A stretch of 64,000 nucleotides of DNA from assembly GCF_047200635.1 (NCBI RefSeq), contig NZ_JBJZOI010000013.1:62001-126000 (forward strand). Direction: 5' to 3'. The notes below the pieces were generated by a model. The model was not told the origin of the DNA. It was given only the letters and a program-made list of their open reading frames with translations, and did not search any database. Within the stretch, counting starts at the first letter, position 1, and each line of letters begins with the position of its first letter. Below, in pieces: positions 1 to 8,904 of the stretch. The translations under genes and the position numbers were made by a program. The DNA is from Saccharopolyspora_C sp047200635 (GTDB lineage Bacteria; Actinomycetota; Actinomycetes; Mycobacteriales; Pseudonocardiaceae).

Positions 1-2016
1 GAGCGGCGGATCCGGGACAACGAGGCCAACGTGGTGCTGCTGGGCGCCACCGGGACCGGCAAGTCGGCGACGACGGCGTGGCTCATCGAGCGGTTGCAGC
101 GGCCGACGCTGGTGCTGGAGCCGAACAAGACGCTGGCCGCGCAGATGGCCAACGAGATGCGGGAGTTCTTCCCGGACAACGCGGTCGAGTACTTCGTCAG
201 CTACTACGACTACTACCAGCCGGAGGCCTACGTCCCACAGACCGACACCTACATCGAGAAGGACTCCTCGATCAACGAGGACGTGGAGCGGCTGCGGCAC
301 TCGGCGACCTCGAACCTGCTGAGCAGGCGGGACTGCGTGGTGGTGTCCTCGGTGTCGTGCATCTACGGCCTGGGCACGCCGCAGTCGTACCTGGACCGCT
401 CGATCCGGCTGGAGGTCGGCGGGGAGGTCGATCGGGACCTGCTGCTGCGCGCGCTGGTGGACGTGCAGTACACCCGCAACGACATCGCCTTCGCCCGCGG
501 CACCTTCCGGGTACGCGGGGACACCGTCGAGGTCATCCCCGCCTACGAGGAGCTCGCGGTGCGCGTCGAGCTGTTCGGCGACGAGATCGAGCGGCTGCAC
601 TACCTGCACCCGCTGACCGGTGAGATCGTCCGCGAGGTGGAGGAGGTGCGGATCTTCCCCGCCACCCACTACGTCGCGGGCCCGGAGCGGATGGAGAAGG
701 CCATCCGGGGCATCGAGGCGGAGCTGGAGGAGCGCCTGAGCGCGCTGGAAGCGCAGAACAAGCTGCTGGAGGCCCAGCGGCTGCGGATGCGCACCCAGTA
801 CGACGTCGAGATGATGCGCCAGGTCGGTTTCTGCTCCGGCATCGAGAACTACTCGCGGCACATCGACGATCGCGCGGCCGGGACGGCGCCCGCGACGCTG
901 CTGGACTACTTCCCCGACGACTTCCTGCTCGTGATCGACGAATCGCACCAGACCGTTCCGCAGGTCGGCGGCATGTACGAGGGCGACATGTCCCGCAAGC
1001 GCACCCTCGTCGAGCACGGCTTCCGGCTGCCCAGCGCGATGGACAACCGGCCGCTGACCTGGGAGGAGTTCGCCGACCGGATCGGGCAGACGGTGTACCT
1101 GTCGGCCACGCCAGGCCCGTACGAGATGGGGCAGGCGGGCGGCGAGTTCGTCGAGCAGGTGATCCGCCCGACCGGGCTGATCGACCCGGAGGTCGTGGTC
1201 AAGCCGACCGAGGGCCAGATCGACGACCTGGTCGGCGAGATCCGCGAGCGCGCCGAGCGGGACGAGCGGGTGCTGGTGACCACGCTGACCAAGAAGATGG
1301 CCGAGGACCTCACCGATTACTTCCTGGAGCTCGGGGTGCGGGTGCGCTACCTGCACTCCGAGGTGGACACCCTGCGCCGGGTGGAGCTGCTGCGGCAGTT
1401 GCGGCTCGGGGAGTTCGACGTGCTGGTGGGCATCAACCTGCTGCGGGAGGGCCTGGACCTGCCGGAGGTCTCCCTGGTGTCGATCCTCGACGCCGACAAG
1501 GAGGGCTTCCTGCGCTCCGGCACCAGCCTGGTGCAGACGATCGGCCGCGCGGCGCGCAACGTCTCCGGCCAGGTGCACATGTACGCCGACAAGATCACCG
1601 ACTCGATGCAGCACGCCATCGACGAGACCAACCGGCGTCGCGCCAAGCAGATCGCCTACAACACCGAGCGCGGCATCGATCCGCAGCCGTTGCGCAAGAA
1701 GATCGCCGACATCCTGGACCGGGTCTACGAGGAGTCCGAGGACACCGAGGAGTCCGTGTCGGTCGGCGGGTCGGGACGCAACGCCTCGCGCGGGAAGAAG
1801 CCCAGCGGGGAGGCCGTGGCCTCCTCCGGGGTGCTGGAGGGCCGGGACACCGGTTCGATGCCGCGCGCGGAGCTCGCGGACCTGGTGCAGCAGCTCAACG
1901 ACCAGATGATGAACGCGGCGCGGGAGCTCCAGTTCGAGCTGGCGGCCCGGCTGCGCGACGAGATCCACGACCTGAAGAAGGAGCTGCGCGGCATGGACGC
2001 CGCGGGCATCAAGTAA
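1..2016 (+). CDS. uvrB: UvrABC excision nuclease subunit B (5'-truncated by window)
   Basis: UvrB is the damage-verifying helicase of nucleotide excision repair; it is loaded by UvrA and recruits UvrC. The frame is open from base 1, so the true start lies left of the window; 671 residues are visible. Walker A GATGTGKS is at visible residues 15-22. The beta-hairpin that probes DNA (YYDYYQP) starts near residue 68. The helicase motif DESH is near residue 310, helicase motifs VGINLLREGLDLPEV and QTIGRAAR follow, and a UVR domain (LADLVQQLNDQM) that contacts UvrC is at the C-terminus. A linker rich in S/G/E precedes the UVR domain. No frame damage is visible. Identity is essentially certain from the motif set and near-full length. 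Confidence 0.98.
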   Translation, partial: ERRIRDNEANVVLLGATGTGKSATTAWLIERLQRPTLVLEPNKTLAAQMANEMREFFPDNAVEYFVSYYDYYQPEAYVPQTDTYIEKDSSINEDVERLRHSATSNLLSRRDCVVVSSVSCIYGLGTPQSYLDRSIRLEVGGEVDRDLLLRALVDVQYTRNDIAFARGTFRVRGDTVEVIPAYEELAVRVELFGDEIERLHYLHPLTGEIVREVEEVRIFPATHYVAGPERMEKAIRGIEAELEERLSALEAQNKLLEAQRLRMRTQYDVEMMRQVGFCSGIENYSRHIDDRAAGTAPATLLDYFPDDFLLVIDESHQTVPQVGGMYEGDMSRKRTLVEHGFRLPSAMDNRPLTWEEFADRIGQTVYLSATPGPYEMGQAGGEFVEQVIRPTGLIDPEVVVKPTEGQIDDLVGEIRERAERDERVLVTTLTKKMAEDLTDYFLELGVRVRYLHSEVDTLRRVELLRQLRLGEFDVLVGINLLREGLDLPEVSLVSILDADKEGFLRSGTSLVQTIGRAARNVSGQVHMYADKITDSMQHAIDETNRRRAKQIAYNTERGIDPQPLRKKIADILDRVYEESEDTEESVSVGGSGRNASRGKKPSGEAVASSGVLEGRDTGSMPRAELADLVQQLNDQMMNAARELQFELAARLRDEIHDLKKELRGMDAAGIK

Positions 2017-2778
2017 CCGGGGCGTACTCGCGCGGCGCGGTCGGGGCGTCAGTCCGGGCGTCGGGAGATGCGGTCGAAGCAGCTCCTCGTCGGCTTCGCC
2101 GATCGGGTCGGGGCCCTGCACCGGGACGGCGTCGGCGGCGGTCGGGTGCGCGGGGCGTCGACGGGCTGCCGCCGGGGCATCGATTTCTCCGGGCGGGGGC
2201 GACCTCCGGTCGGGTGCGCCGAGGAGGAAGGGGCGCGCGCCGGTGCTCGTCTCCGGTGGAGACCACCGGGGTGCGGTCGATCCGATCGCCTATTCGGGGG
2301 CGCGGCAGTCGGGGACGCGCCCCCGATCGGTGAGGTGCGCCTCGGGGTGCGTCGCATTCGAGGTGGCTGGTGCCCGGAGTTTCGCGAGTGATCCGCCTCC
2401 GGGTGCGGTTTTCGCTCAGGTGCAGGAATTTGATCAGGAAACGACCCGCGCGCGATTTGCTGGAATATGCCCGATGGATCTATGCGGGATCCGGGATCGT
2501 CGTTGATCCTCGTGGGCCTCGGTGCGCGCTGCGCTGCACCGGAGATGTCCCACGCGAATGCGGCGGTATCGTGGTTCTCCTCCGGCGGGGCTCGCCGGGG
2601 TGGTCGCCCGATCGGTGGCGCCGTTTCGGCGGTATCTTTTCCCGGTGTCGGCATTCGCCGGGGGAGTCGGCATTGACCGGGGCGCCGGGGAATTCGTACT
2701 CTCCTGTTTCTCCTTCGACTCGGACTGGTGCGCGGGATGCCTCGGCGGGGTCGCTCATCGCGGAGCGGGGATGTCATC
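2017..2778. other. Intergenic stretch without a supported gene
   Basis: About 760 nt between uvrB and the P-loop gene. Several frames are open through it, but none has a family motif or a ribosome-binding site that would decide a start. Base composition is mixed, with AT-richer patches around 2400-2480 and 2640-2720 that may hold the promoter of the downstream gene. No repeat, tRNA or clear terminator was seen. Confidence 0.5.
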
Positions 2779-3768
2779 ATGCGGGACGACGGAGCGGTTT
2801 CGTCCGATCGGGACCGGGAATTGCGCTTGGTCCGGGAATTCATGCTGCGCCCGGAGCGGGACGGGTTCCCGGTGAACGGGCCCGTTGCCGTGCTCGTCTT
2901 CTGCGGGGCTCGCGGCGTCGGGAAGACGGCGCTGCTCGACGCGCTCGCGACCGAGCTGGTTCGGACGGTGCCGCACGCGCGGCTGGACTGCGGTCGGTTC
3001 CGCGACCGGCCGGTGCCGCAGGCGCTCGCGGCGCTGGCGTACCAGCTCGCCGCGCCCTGTCCCGGATACGGGTCCCTGCGCTTGCACCGCTCCCTCACCG
3101 CGCAGCTCGCGCTCGGGCCGGTTCCGGCCCGGCACCGGAGCTCGGCGCGCGCGCATGTCGCGGAGCAGCTCGACCAGTACCCGAAGATCACCGATCCGCG
3201 GCAGTTCCTCGCGGCGATCGCCGACGACCTCGTCGCCGCACCCGGACCCGCGCCGGGCTCCGCGCTGTCCGATCCGCACCTGCCCGAGCTGCTGACGGGC
3301 GGGGTGGACGCGCTGCGGCGCGCCCGGCGGAACCGGGGCGACGGCCGGGCGTGGTTCGGCCACCAGGACCGCGAGCTCGGCCGCGATCCGGTCGAGGTGC
3401 TCGCGGAGCTCAACCGCACCTCCCGGCTCGGCGGGAGCGCCGCCCGAGAGGTGGGCGAAGTGCTGTGGGCGGCGCTGCTGGCCGACCTGCGCGACGGCTT
3501 CCGCCCCGGCCGGCCCGCTGGCCAGCGGGCCCTGAACTGCGCGGTGCTGCTCGACGACGCGGACCTCGCGACCGGTCTCGCGACGAGCCTGGACGCCGCG
3601 CTCGGCGTCGTCGAGCCCGCCCCGCTGACCGTGGTCGCCACCACCGGCACGTGCGGCTCGGAGCCGGTCCCGATCGACCGGGCCAGCTACGCCGACCACG
3701 TCGAGCGCGCGAACCGCCGCCACGCACCCGGGACTTACCTCGTCCGGTTGGGGGAGCCCGGCGGCTAG
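2779..3768 (+). CDS. Orphan P-loop NTPase, function unknown
   Basis: A 329-residue protein with a Walker A motif (GARGVGKT, residues 43-50) after a hydrophobic strand, and a Walker B-like LLDDAD late in the protein. This layout resembles the ATPase module of STAND or AAA-type proteins without the usual effector or repeat domains. The ATG at 2779 was chosen because the protein reads naturally from MRDDG and GGAG lies upstream; an in-frame GTG lies at 2728. The middle is rich in Arg, Ala and Pro. No membrane segment or signal peptide is seen. It stands alone downstream of uvrB, with the next gene convergent, so context gives no function. ATP binding is supported; the role is unknown. Confidence 0.75.
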   Translation: MRDDGAVSSDRDRELRLVREFMLRPERDGFPVNGPVAVLVFCGARGVGKTALLDALATELVRTVPHARLDCGRFRDRPVPQALAALAYQLAAPCPGYGSLRLHRSLTAQLALGPVPARHRSSARAHVAEQLDQYPKITDPRQFLAAIADDLVAAPGPAPGSALSDPHLPELLTGGVDALRRARRNRGDGRAWFGHQDRELGRDPVEVLAELNRTSRLGGSAAREVGEVLWAALLADLRDGFRPGRPAGQRALNCAVLLDDADLATGLATSLDAALGVVEPAPLTVVATTGTCGSEPVPIDRASYADHVERANRRHAPGTYLVRLGEPGG

Positions 3769-3850
3769 CCGATGGTCGACCTGGCGGGCGGAGGGCGTTT
3801 CACCGGCCCGGGCACGCGGCGGTCCGGCCCGGGGCCGGGCCAGGCCGGGC

Positions 3851-5035
3851 TCAGGTGAAGGCGCTGAGACCGGTGATGGACTTGCCGACGATGAGGGTGT
3901 TCATCTCCCGGCTGCCCTCGAAGGAGTACACGGCCTCGGCATCGGCGAAGAACTTCGCGATCTCGTAGTCGAGCACGATCCCGTTGCCGCCGAACAGCTC
4001 CCGGGCCCAGGCGACCACCTCGCGCATCCGGGTGGTGGTGAACGCCTTGGCCAGCGCTGCCTGCTCGGCACCCGCGGTGCCCTGCTCGGTGAGCTGGTTG
4101 AGCCGCACCACCATCCCGAACATGGCGGTGACGTTGCCGAGCATCTTCACCAGCAGGTCCTGGATCAGCTGGAACCCGCCGATGGGCCTGCCGAACTGCT
4201 CGCGGCTCACCGCGTACTCGCGGGCCAGCTCGTAGGCGCGCACCGCCACGCCCAGCGCCTGCCACGCCACTCCGCCGCGGGTGCGGGCGAGGACCTTCGC
4301 GGTGTCGCGGAAGCTGTTGATCCGCTGCAACCGGTCGGATTCCGGCACGCGCACGCCGTCGAGGACGATGTCGGCGTTCTGCACGCTGCGCAGCGCGATC
4401 TTGCCCTCGATCTTGGTGGCGGTGAACCCGGGCGCGTCGCCACCGACGACGAAGCCCTTCACCTGGTCGTCGGCCTCGTCCCGCGCCCACACGACCACGA
4501 GGTCGGCGAAGGTGCCGTTGCCGATCCAGCGCTTGGCGCCGTCGAGCACCCACTCGTCGCCCTCGCGGCGCGCGGTGGTGCGCATCCCGCCCGCGACGTC
4601 GGAGCCGCCGTCGGGCTCGGTGAGCGCGAACGCGCCGATCCGCTCCATGGCGGCCATCCCGGGCAGCCAGCGGTCCCGCTGCTCCTGGTCGCCGCCGCCG
4701 TGGATGCTGCCCATCGCGAGTCCGGTGTGCACGCCGGAGAAGACGGCCAGCGACGGGTCGACGCGGTTGAGCTCCAGGCTGAGGAACCCGGGGAACAGGG
4801 CGCTGCGCGGCACGCCGTCGCCGTGCTCGGGGTACTGGTAGCCGGCCAGCCCCAGCTGCGCGAACTTCTCGATCGCTTCGAAGGGGAACTCGGCGCGGTC
4901 CCAGGCCGCGTTCGCCAGCGGGGCGATCTCGCGCCGGAGGTAGTCCCGGATCGAGGCCAGCTCCGCGCGCTCGGAGTCGCTGAGCAGCTCGGCGAAGCCG
5001 AAGAAGTCCGGGTCGGTGTTGATCTTCCTGGGCAT
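3851..5035 (-). CDS. Acyl-CoA dehydrogenase, glutaryl-CoA dehydrogenase-like group
   Basis: A 394-residue FAD-dependent acyl-CoA dehydrogenase. It has the FAD/substrate motif FALTEPDGGSD, the flavin-contact region REQFGRPIGGFQLIQ, and the C-terminal EGSREMNTLIVGKSITG, whose Glu is the expected catalytic base. That C-terminal pattern places it in the glutaryl-CoA dehydrogenase (GCDH) / plant short-chain acyl-CoA oxidase branch. In human GCDH an Arg in the segment after ERVDSG holds the glutaryl gamma-carboxylate. The matching stretch here (RVDPSLAVFSG) has no Arg, so a non-dicarboxylic substrate is likely. It follows the CoA-transferase gene by 226 nt on the same strand, the usual pairing of CoA activation with oxidation. 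Start ATG at 5035. Confidence 0.9.
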   Translation of the reverse strand: MPRKINTDPDFFGFAELLSDSERAELASIRDYLRREIAPLANAAWDRAEFPFEAIEKFAQLGLAGYQYPEHGDGVPRSALFPGFLSLELNRVDPSLAVFSGVHTGLAMGSIHGGGDQEQRDRWLPGMAAMERIGAFALTEPDGGSDVAGGMRTTARREGDEWVLDGAKRWIGNGTFADLVVVWARDEADDQVKGFVVGGDAPGFTATKIEGKIALRSVQNADIVLDGVRVPESDRLQRINSFRDTAKVLARTRGGVAWQALGVAVRAYELAREYAVSREQFGRPIGGFQLIQDLLVKMLGNVTAMFGMVVRLNQLTEQGTAGAEQAALAKAFTTTRMREVVAWARELFGGNGIVLDYEIAKFFADAEAVYSFEGSREMNTLIVGKSITGLSAFT

Positions 5036-5261
5036 GGTGCCCTCGCTTCCGCGCGTCGTGGTGGGGTGCGTCCTGCTCCGCGTGCGGTGCGGAGCCGATC
5101 GCGTCGTGCTCGCGGTCCCGGGCCGGCGCGCGTTCGGCGGGGACCGCGGGCGCGAACGCCGGGGCGGTGGGGCCGCGCGGGATCTGGTCGGGCTCCGGCG
5201 GTGTCCTCCGAGGGGCGTCGTCGCGCGGCCGGGGACGTCGATCTCCGCTGTCCGTCGGGGC

Positions 5262-6467
5262 TCAGCCGTGCGGGGCGGCTCGGCGTTCGTCGAGCTCGCG
5301 CAGCACTTCGTCGGTGTGCTGGCCCGGCAGCGGCGCGTGTCCGCGGACCGAGGCCGGGGTGGCGGAGAACCGCATCGGCGTCCCCACCACCCGGTAGCTG
5401 CCCTCGGTCGGGTGCTCGGCGACGTCGAGCAGGTGCCCCTCGCGGACGTAGGGGTCCTCGGCGGCCCGGTCGAGTTCCAGCACCGGGCCGACCGGGATGC
5501 TGTGCTTGGCGCACACGTCGGTCCACTCGGCGGTGGTGAGGTTCGGGGTGACCGACTCGATCAGCTCGGCCAGCGCCTCGCCGTCGGCGCGCGCGTCCAG
5601 CACGTCCCCGTTGACTCGGGGGTCCGCCGCGAGGTCGGGTCGGCCGGCCGCGTGGAACAGGTCCCGGCAGTTCTCCGGGGTGTAGGGAATGATCATGACG
5701 TGGCCGTCCCGGGTGGGCCGGGCGCGGTGGCCCCTGTTGAGCGAGGGCGCGAAGCCGGTCGGGCCCATCGGCGGCTCGAAGATCGCCCCCTGCAGGTGCT
5801 CGACGAGGTTGAACGCCAGCAGCGTGTCGGCCATCGGGACCTCCACCAGCTGCCCGCGCCCGGTCGCCCGCTGGTGGTGCAAGGCGGCCAGCGCGGTGTA
5901 GGCGATGGTCAGCGCCGCCACCTTGTCGGCGATGATGCTGGGCAGCACCACCGGCGCCCCGATGTCCCCGGCGCGGGAGGCCAGGTCCAGCAGTCCCGAT
6001 GCCGCCTGCACCGTCTCGTCGTAGGCGGCGAGGTCGGCGCGGTCGGAGTCCGGGCGGAAGCCCTGCGCGTGCGCGTAGACCAGGTGCGGGAAGCGCTCGG
6101 CGAGGCTCTGGTGGTCCAGCCCGAGCCTGCGCAGCGCGCCGATGCGCATGTTGGTGATGAGCACGTCGGCGCCGCCGATGAGTTCCAGCGCGCGCCGGTG
6201 GCCGGTCTCGTCCTTGAGGTCGAGCGCCACGCTGCGCTTGTTGCGGTTCACGTTCAGGTTGAGCGGGGTCATGCCCGGGGACCGGTGCAGCGCGCCGTTG
6301 CGGGCGCTGTCCTTCGGCGACTCGATCTTGATCACGTCGGCGCCGAGGTCGCCGAGGATCTGGGCCGCGTAGGGGCCCATCACCACGGTGGCCATGTCGA
6401 TCACCCGGACTCCCGCCAGCGGGCCGGTGCGGCCGGTGTCCTCGGCGGCGTCCGCGGGGGCTGTCAT
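5262..6467 (-). CDS. CaiB/BaiF family (family III) CoA-transferase
   Basis: A 401-residue CoA-transferase that moves CoA between carboxylic acids through an aspartyl-CoA intermediate. The N-terminal signature (GVRVIDMATVVMGPYAAQILGDLGAD, residues 19-44) binds CoA. The likely catalytic Asp is D181 in the IIADK segment before the helix ending RATGRGQ. The start is placed at ATG 6467 because a strong GAGGAGG lies 12-18 nt upstream; an in-frame GTG at 6488 would sit on that ribosome-binding site. Its neighbours, an upstream LysR gene and a downstream dehydrogenase, recall the gcdR-gcdG-gcdH glutarate cluster, in which the transferase uses succinyl-CoA. Because the dehydrogenase lacks the glutarate-binding Arg, the acid handled here remains open. 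Confidence 0.9.
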   Translation of the reverse strand: MTAPADAAEDTGRTGPLAGVRVIDMATVVMGPYAAQILGDLGADVIKIESPKDSARNGALHRSPGMTPLNLNVNRNKRSVALDLKDETGHRRALELIGGADVLITNMRIGALRRLGLDHQSLAERFPHLVYAHAQGFRPDSDRADLAAYDETVQAASGLLDLASRAGDIGAPVVLPSIIADKVAALTIAYTALAALHHQRATGRGQLVEVPMADTLLAFNLVEHLQGAIFEPPMGPTGFAPSLNRGHRARPTRDGHVMIIPYTPENCRDLFHAAGRPDLAADPRVNGDVLDARADGEALAELIESVTPNLTTAEWTDVCAKHSIPVGPVLELDRAAEDPYVREGHLLDVAEHPTEGSYRVVGTPMRFSATPASVRGHAPLPGQHTDEVLRELDERRAAPHG

Positions 6468-6501
6468 GGCTGCGGAGTTCCTCCTCACCCGGGGTCATTA
6501 G

Positions 6502-6520
6502 CGTTACTAACGACGTTACG
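6502..6520. promoter_or_regulatory. Candidate operator upstream of CoA-transferase operon
   Basis: A perfect dyad CGTTA-C-TAACG occupies 6502-6512 and is followed at once by a further half-site, ACGTTACG (6513-6520). It lies 35-53 nt upstream of the transferase ATG, a typical place for an operator. The LysR protein encoded next door is the obvious candidate to bind, but the compact dyad would suit a TetR repressor equally well. Confidence 0.5.
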
Positions 6521-6606
6521 AGCGGGGTTCCGCCAGTGGCAACCGATCGGCGCGCCCGATCGGAGCACACCGGCGCGACCGCGGCGGTCATGCCGCGCGC
6601 GCCCGG

Positions 6607-7500
6607 TCAGGACAGGATCCGCAGCGCTTCCGCGACCAGGTCGGCGAGATCACCGCCGGGGCTCGCGCGATCGGCCCGCCAGATCAGCCCGGTGGCCAGC
6701 ACCGGGTCGAAGTCCGAGAACGGCAGCACCACCACCCGGTCGTGCTCCTCCGGGCGACCCATCCGGTTGCGCGGATCCAGCATCGAGATCGCGAACGCGC
6801 CGCCGTTGGCCACGTACTCCCCGGTGCCCGAGTAGTCCCGGGTGTGCAGCGTCGCGCGCCGGTGCACTCCCGCGGCGGCCAGCCGCTCCTCCAGCTGGTC
6901 GAAGCAGGCCGGTGCCAGGCCCGCACCGGGCCGCGCGTAGACGTGGCCGGTCAGCTCGGCCAGCGAGACGGACTCCCGGCCCGCGAACTCGGACGCGGGC
7001 AGCACCGCGCCCAGCGGCTCGCGCAGCACCTCGCGGCACTCCACGCCCTCGGCGTGCGCGGGCAGGTGCACCAGGGCGAGTTCCAGCTCCCGGCGCCGGA
7101 CCTGGTCGAGCAGGTCCAGGCTGCCGCCCGGCCAGCGCCGCACCTCGCAACCGGCGGACCGCTCGAACTCGCGCAACCGCTCCCGCAACGACGGGTGCAG
7201 GCCCGGCGGCACCCCCGCGTGCGCGGTCCGCCGCGGTCGGCCGAGCCGCTGCCGGAGGCCGCCGGGCAGCGCGTCGAAGCGGGTCAGCACGTCGGTGGCC
7301 AGCGGCAGCAGCGCGCTGCCGGCGGCGGTGAGGCGCACGTGGTGCGAGTCGCGCTCGAACAGCACCTCGCCGAGCTCGTGCTCCAGGTCCCGGACCCGCC
7401 TGCTCAGCGGCGAGACCGCCATGTGCAGTTGCCGCGCGGCCTTCGAGAAGCTCAGGTTCTCGGCCACGGCGGCGAAGTACCGCAGGTGGAACACCTCCAT
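6607..7500 (-). CDS. LysR-family transcriptional regulator
   Basis: A 297-residue regulator with the N-terminal winged helix-turn-helix (residues about 2-60: LRYFAAVAE, FSKAARQLHM, SPLSRRVRDLEHELG, LFERD) and a C-terminal periplasmic-binding-like effector domain (about 90-297). Length is normal for the family. It lies immediately upstream of, and co-directional with, the CoA-transferase and acyl-CoA dehydrogenase genes, the pattern of gcdR in Pseudomonas glutarate clusters. It probably senses the acid or acyl-CoA of that pathway. A candidate operator lies in the 139 nt between it and the transferase. Confidence 0.93.
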   Translation of the reverse strand: MEVFHLRYFAAVAENLSFSKAARQLHMAVSPLSRRVRDLEHELGEVLFERDSHHVRLTAAGSALLPLATDVLTRFDALPGGLRQRLGRPRRTAHAGVPPGLHPSLRERLREFERSAGCEVRRWPGGSLDLLDQVRRRELELALVHLPAHAEGVECREVLREPLGAVLPASEFAGRESVSLAELTGHVYARPGAGLAPACFDQLEERLAAAGVHRRATLHTRDYSGTGEYVANGGAFAISMLDPRNRMGRPEEHDRVVVLPFSDFDPVLATGLIWRADRASPGGDLADLVAEALRILS

Positions 7501-7545
7501 GCCCGGCAGCCTAGCCCCGGGCGGCGCGCGGCTCCGGCCGCGCGA

Positions 7546-8904
7546 TCAGCTGGTGATGTCCTTGCGCTGGAAGCTCCAATGCGCGAGCAGGACGAAGATC
7601 GCCGCGTAGACCAGGGCCGAGCAGGCGCCGTGCGCCATGCCCGTCCAGTCGACCTCCTCGGCCAGCAGATCGGACCAGGCGTAGGCGTAGTGCGTGGGCA
7701 GGAAGGACCGCAGCCCGCCGAGCGCCGAGATCTGGTCCAGGATCTGCGAGACGATCGAGACCAGCACCGCGCCCCCGACCGCGCCCAGCGGCGTGTCCGT
7801 GCTGACGCTCAGCCACAGCGAGAGCCCGGCCAGCCAGCTCAGCTGCACCGCGATGTAGGCCACCGCCAGCGCCAGGTTCAGCAGGCCCAGCGGGAAACCC
7901 AGCACGCTCCCGCTCGGCGTCACCAGATCCCCGGAGCCGTACCAGAACAACCCCGCCGCGAGCGCCACCGCGGGTAGCAGCACCACGCCGGAGAGCGAGA
8001 GCAGCGCGGCCACCACGGCCTTCTGCCGCAGCAGCCTGCCGCGCGGCACCGGGGCCGCCAGCAGGTAGCGCAGGCTCGACCAGGACGCCTCGCTGGCCAC
8101 CGTGTCGCCGAAGAACAGCGCCACCACCACGACCAGCAGGAACCCGGCCGAGGAGTTGATCGCGAACACGGCGAAGTTCAGCCCACCGGAGGTCGCCAGG
8201 CCGGCCAGGTCAGCGGTCTGCCGGGTCGGCTGGGAACCGTCGTCACCGATCTCGAACGCGGCGAGCAGCAGCAGCGGCAGCAGCAGGAGGAACGCGAGCG
8301 CCAGCCGGGTCCGCTTGCGCCCGATCTGGCGGGCCAGCTCCACGCGCACCGGCAGGGTCCGCTGCGCGAGGTAGCCCTGCACGCTGCCGTCGGGCTGGGT
8401 GGGGTCCTGCGCGCTGACCGGCAGCGCCGCCGTCTCCGGGCTCGGCTCGGCCACCGCGGTCTCCACCACGCCGGAGCGCCCGGAGGCGGTGTCGGTGAAG
8501 CGGGCCGGACGCGGCTCCCGGGCCGCCGGGACCGGGACCTCCACCGGTTCGCGGACCTCGTCCCCCGAGGGCGGTTCCCAGGTGGGGGAGGCCCAGGCGG
8601 GTTCGGGCTCGACGAGGGGTTCCGGCGCCGCGGGCGCGGGCCCCCGGGCGGGGGCGGCCCCCGAGCCGGGCCCGGGCTCCGCGCCCGGTTCGGGGTCGTC
8701 GGGCAGCAGCGCGTCCGACCCCCACAGCGGGCCGGAGCGCCCGCCGAGGTCCGGATCGAGCACACCGCCGGACTCCAGGGCGCGGGCGATCGCCGCGCGG
8801 TGCCGCTCCGACTCCGTCGACAGCGGTTCGGTGTCCCGCCCCGCCCGGTCCGCGGAGGCGTCCGCCGACCACGGGTCGGTGGAAGGATCGGACCGTTCCG
8901 ACAT
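7546..8904 (-). CDS. ABC transporter permease with long disordered N-terminus
   Basis: A 452-residue protein. Residues 1 to about 185 are a charged Pro/Ala/Glu-rich tail of low complexity. A juxtamembrane helix (VRVELARQIGRKR) and about six membrane segments follow, beginning with ALAFLLLLPLLLLAAF. The loop VASEASWSSLRYLLAAPVPRGRLLRQK is the coupling region typical of ABC-2-type permeases (GxLL..K). The start ATG at 8904 overlaps the stop of the upstream ATPase-hydrolase gene (TGATG), so the two are translationally coupled and form one transporter. The cytoplasmic tail is unusually long for the family; its role is unknown. Confidence 0.88.
   Translation of the reverse strand: MSERSDPSTDPWSADASADRAGRDTEPLSTESERHRAAIARALESGGVLDPDLGGRSGPLWGSDALLPDDPEPGAEPGPGSGAAPARGPAPAAPEPLVEPEPAWASPTWEPPSGDEVREPVEVPVPAAREPRPARFTDTASGRSGVVETAVAEPSPETAALPVSAQDPTQPDGSVQGYLAQRTLPVRVELARQIGRKRTRLALAFLLLLPLLLLAAFEIGDDGSQPTRQTADLAGLATSGGLNFAVFAINSSAGFLLVVVVALFFGDTVASEASWSSLRYLLAAPVPRGRLLRQKAVVAALLSLSGVVLLPAVALAAGLFWYGSGDLVTPSGSVLGFPLGLLNLALAVAYIAVQLSWLAGLSLWLSVSTDTPLGAVGGAVLVSIVSQILDQISALGGLRSFLPTHYAYAWSDLLAEEVDWTGMAHGACSALVYAAIFVLLAHWSFQRKDITS

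Noticed and set aside
2049..3650. Long open frame on the minus strand across the intergenic region and the P-loop gene
   Set aside because: Arg/Pro/Ser-rich sequence without motifs; it is the antisense shadow of a GC-rich coding strand.
3769..3850. Terminator between the P-loop gene and the acyl-CoA dehydrogenase
   Set aside because: GC-rich CCGGCCCGGG repeats are present but no clean inverted stem could be drawn.
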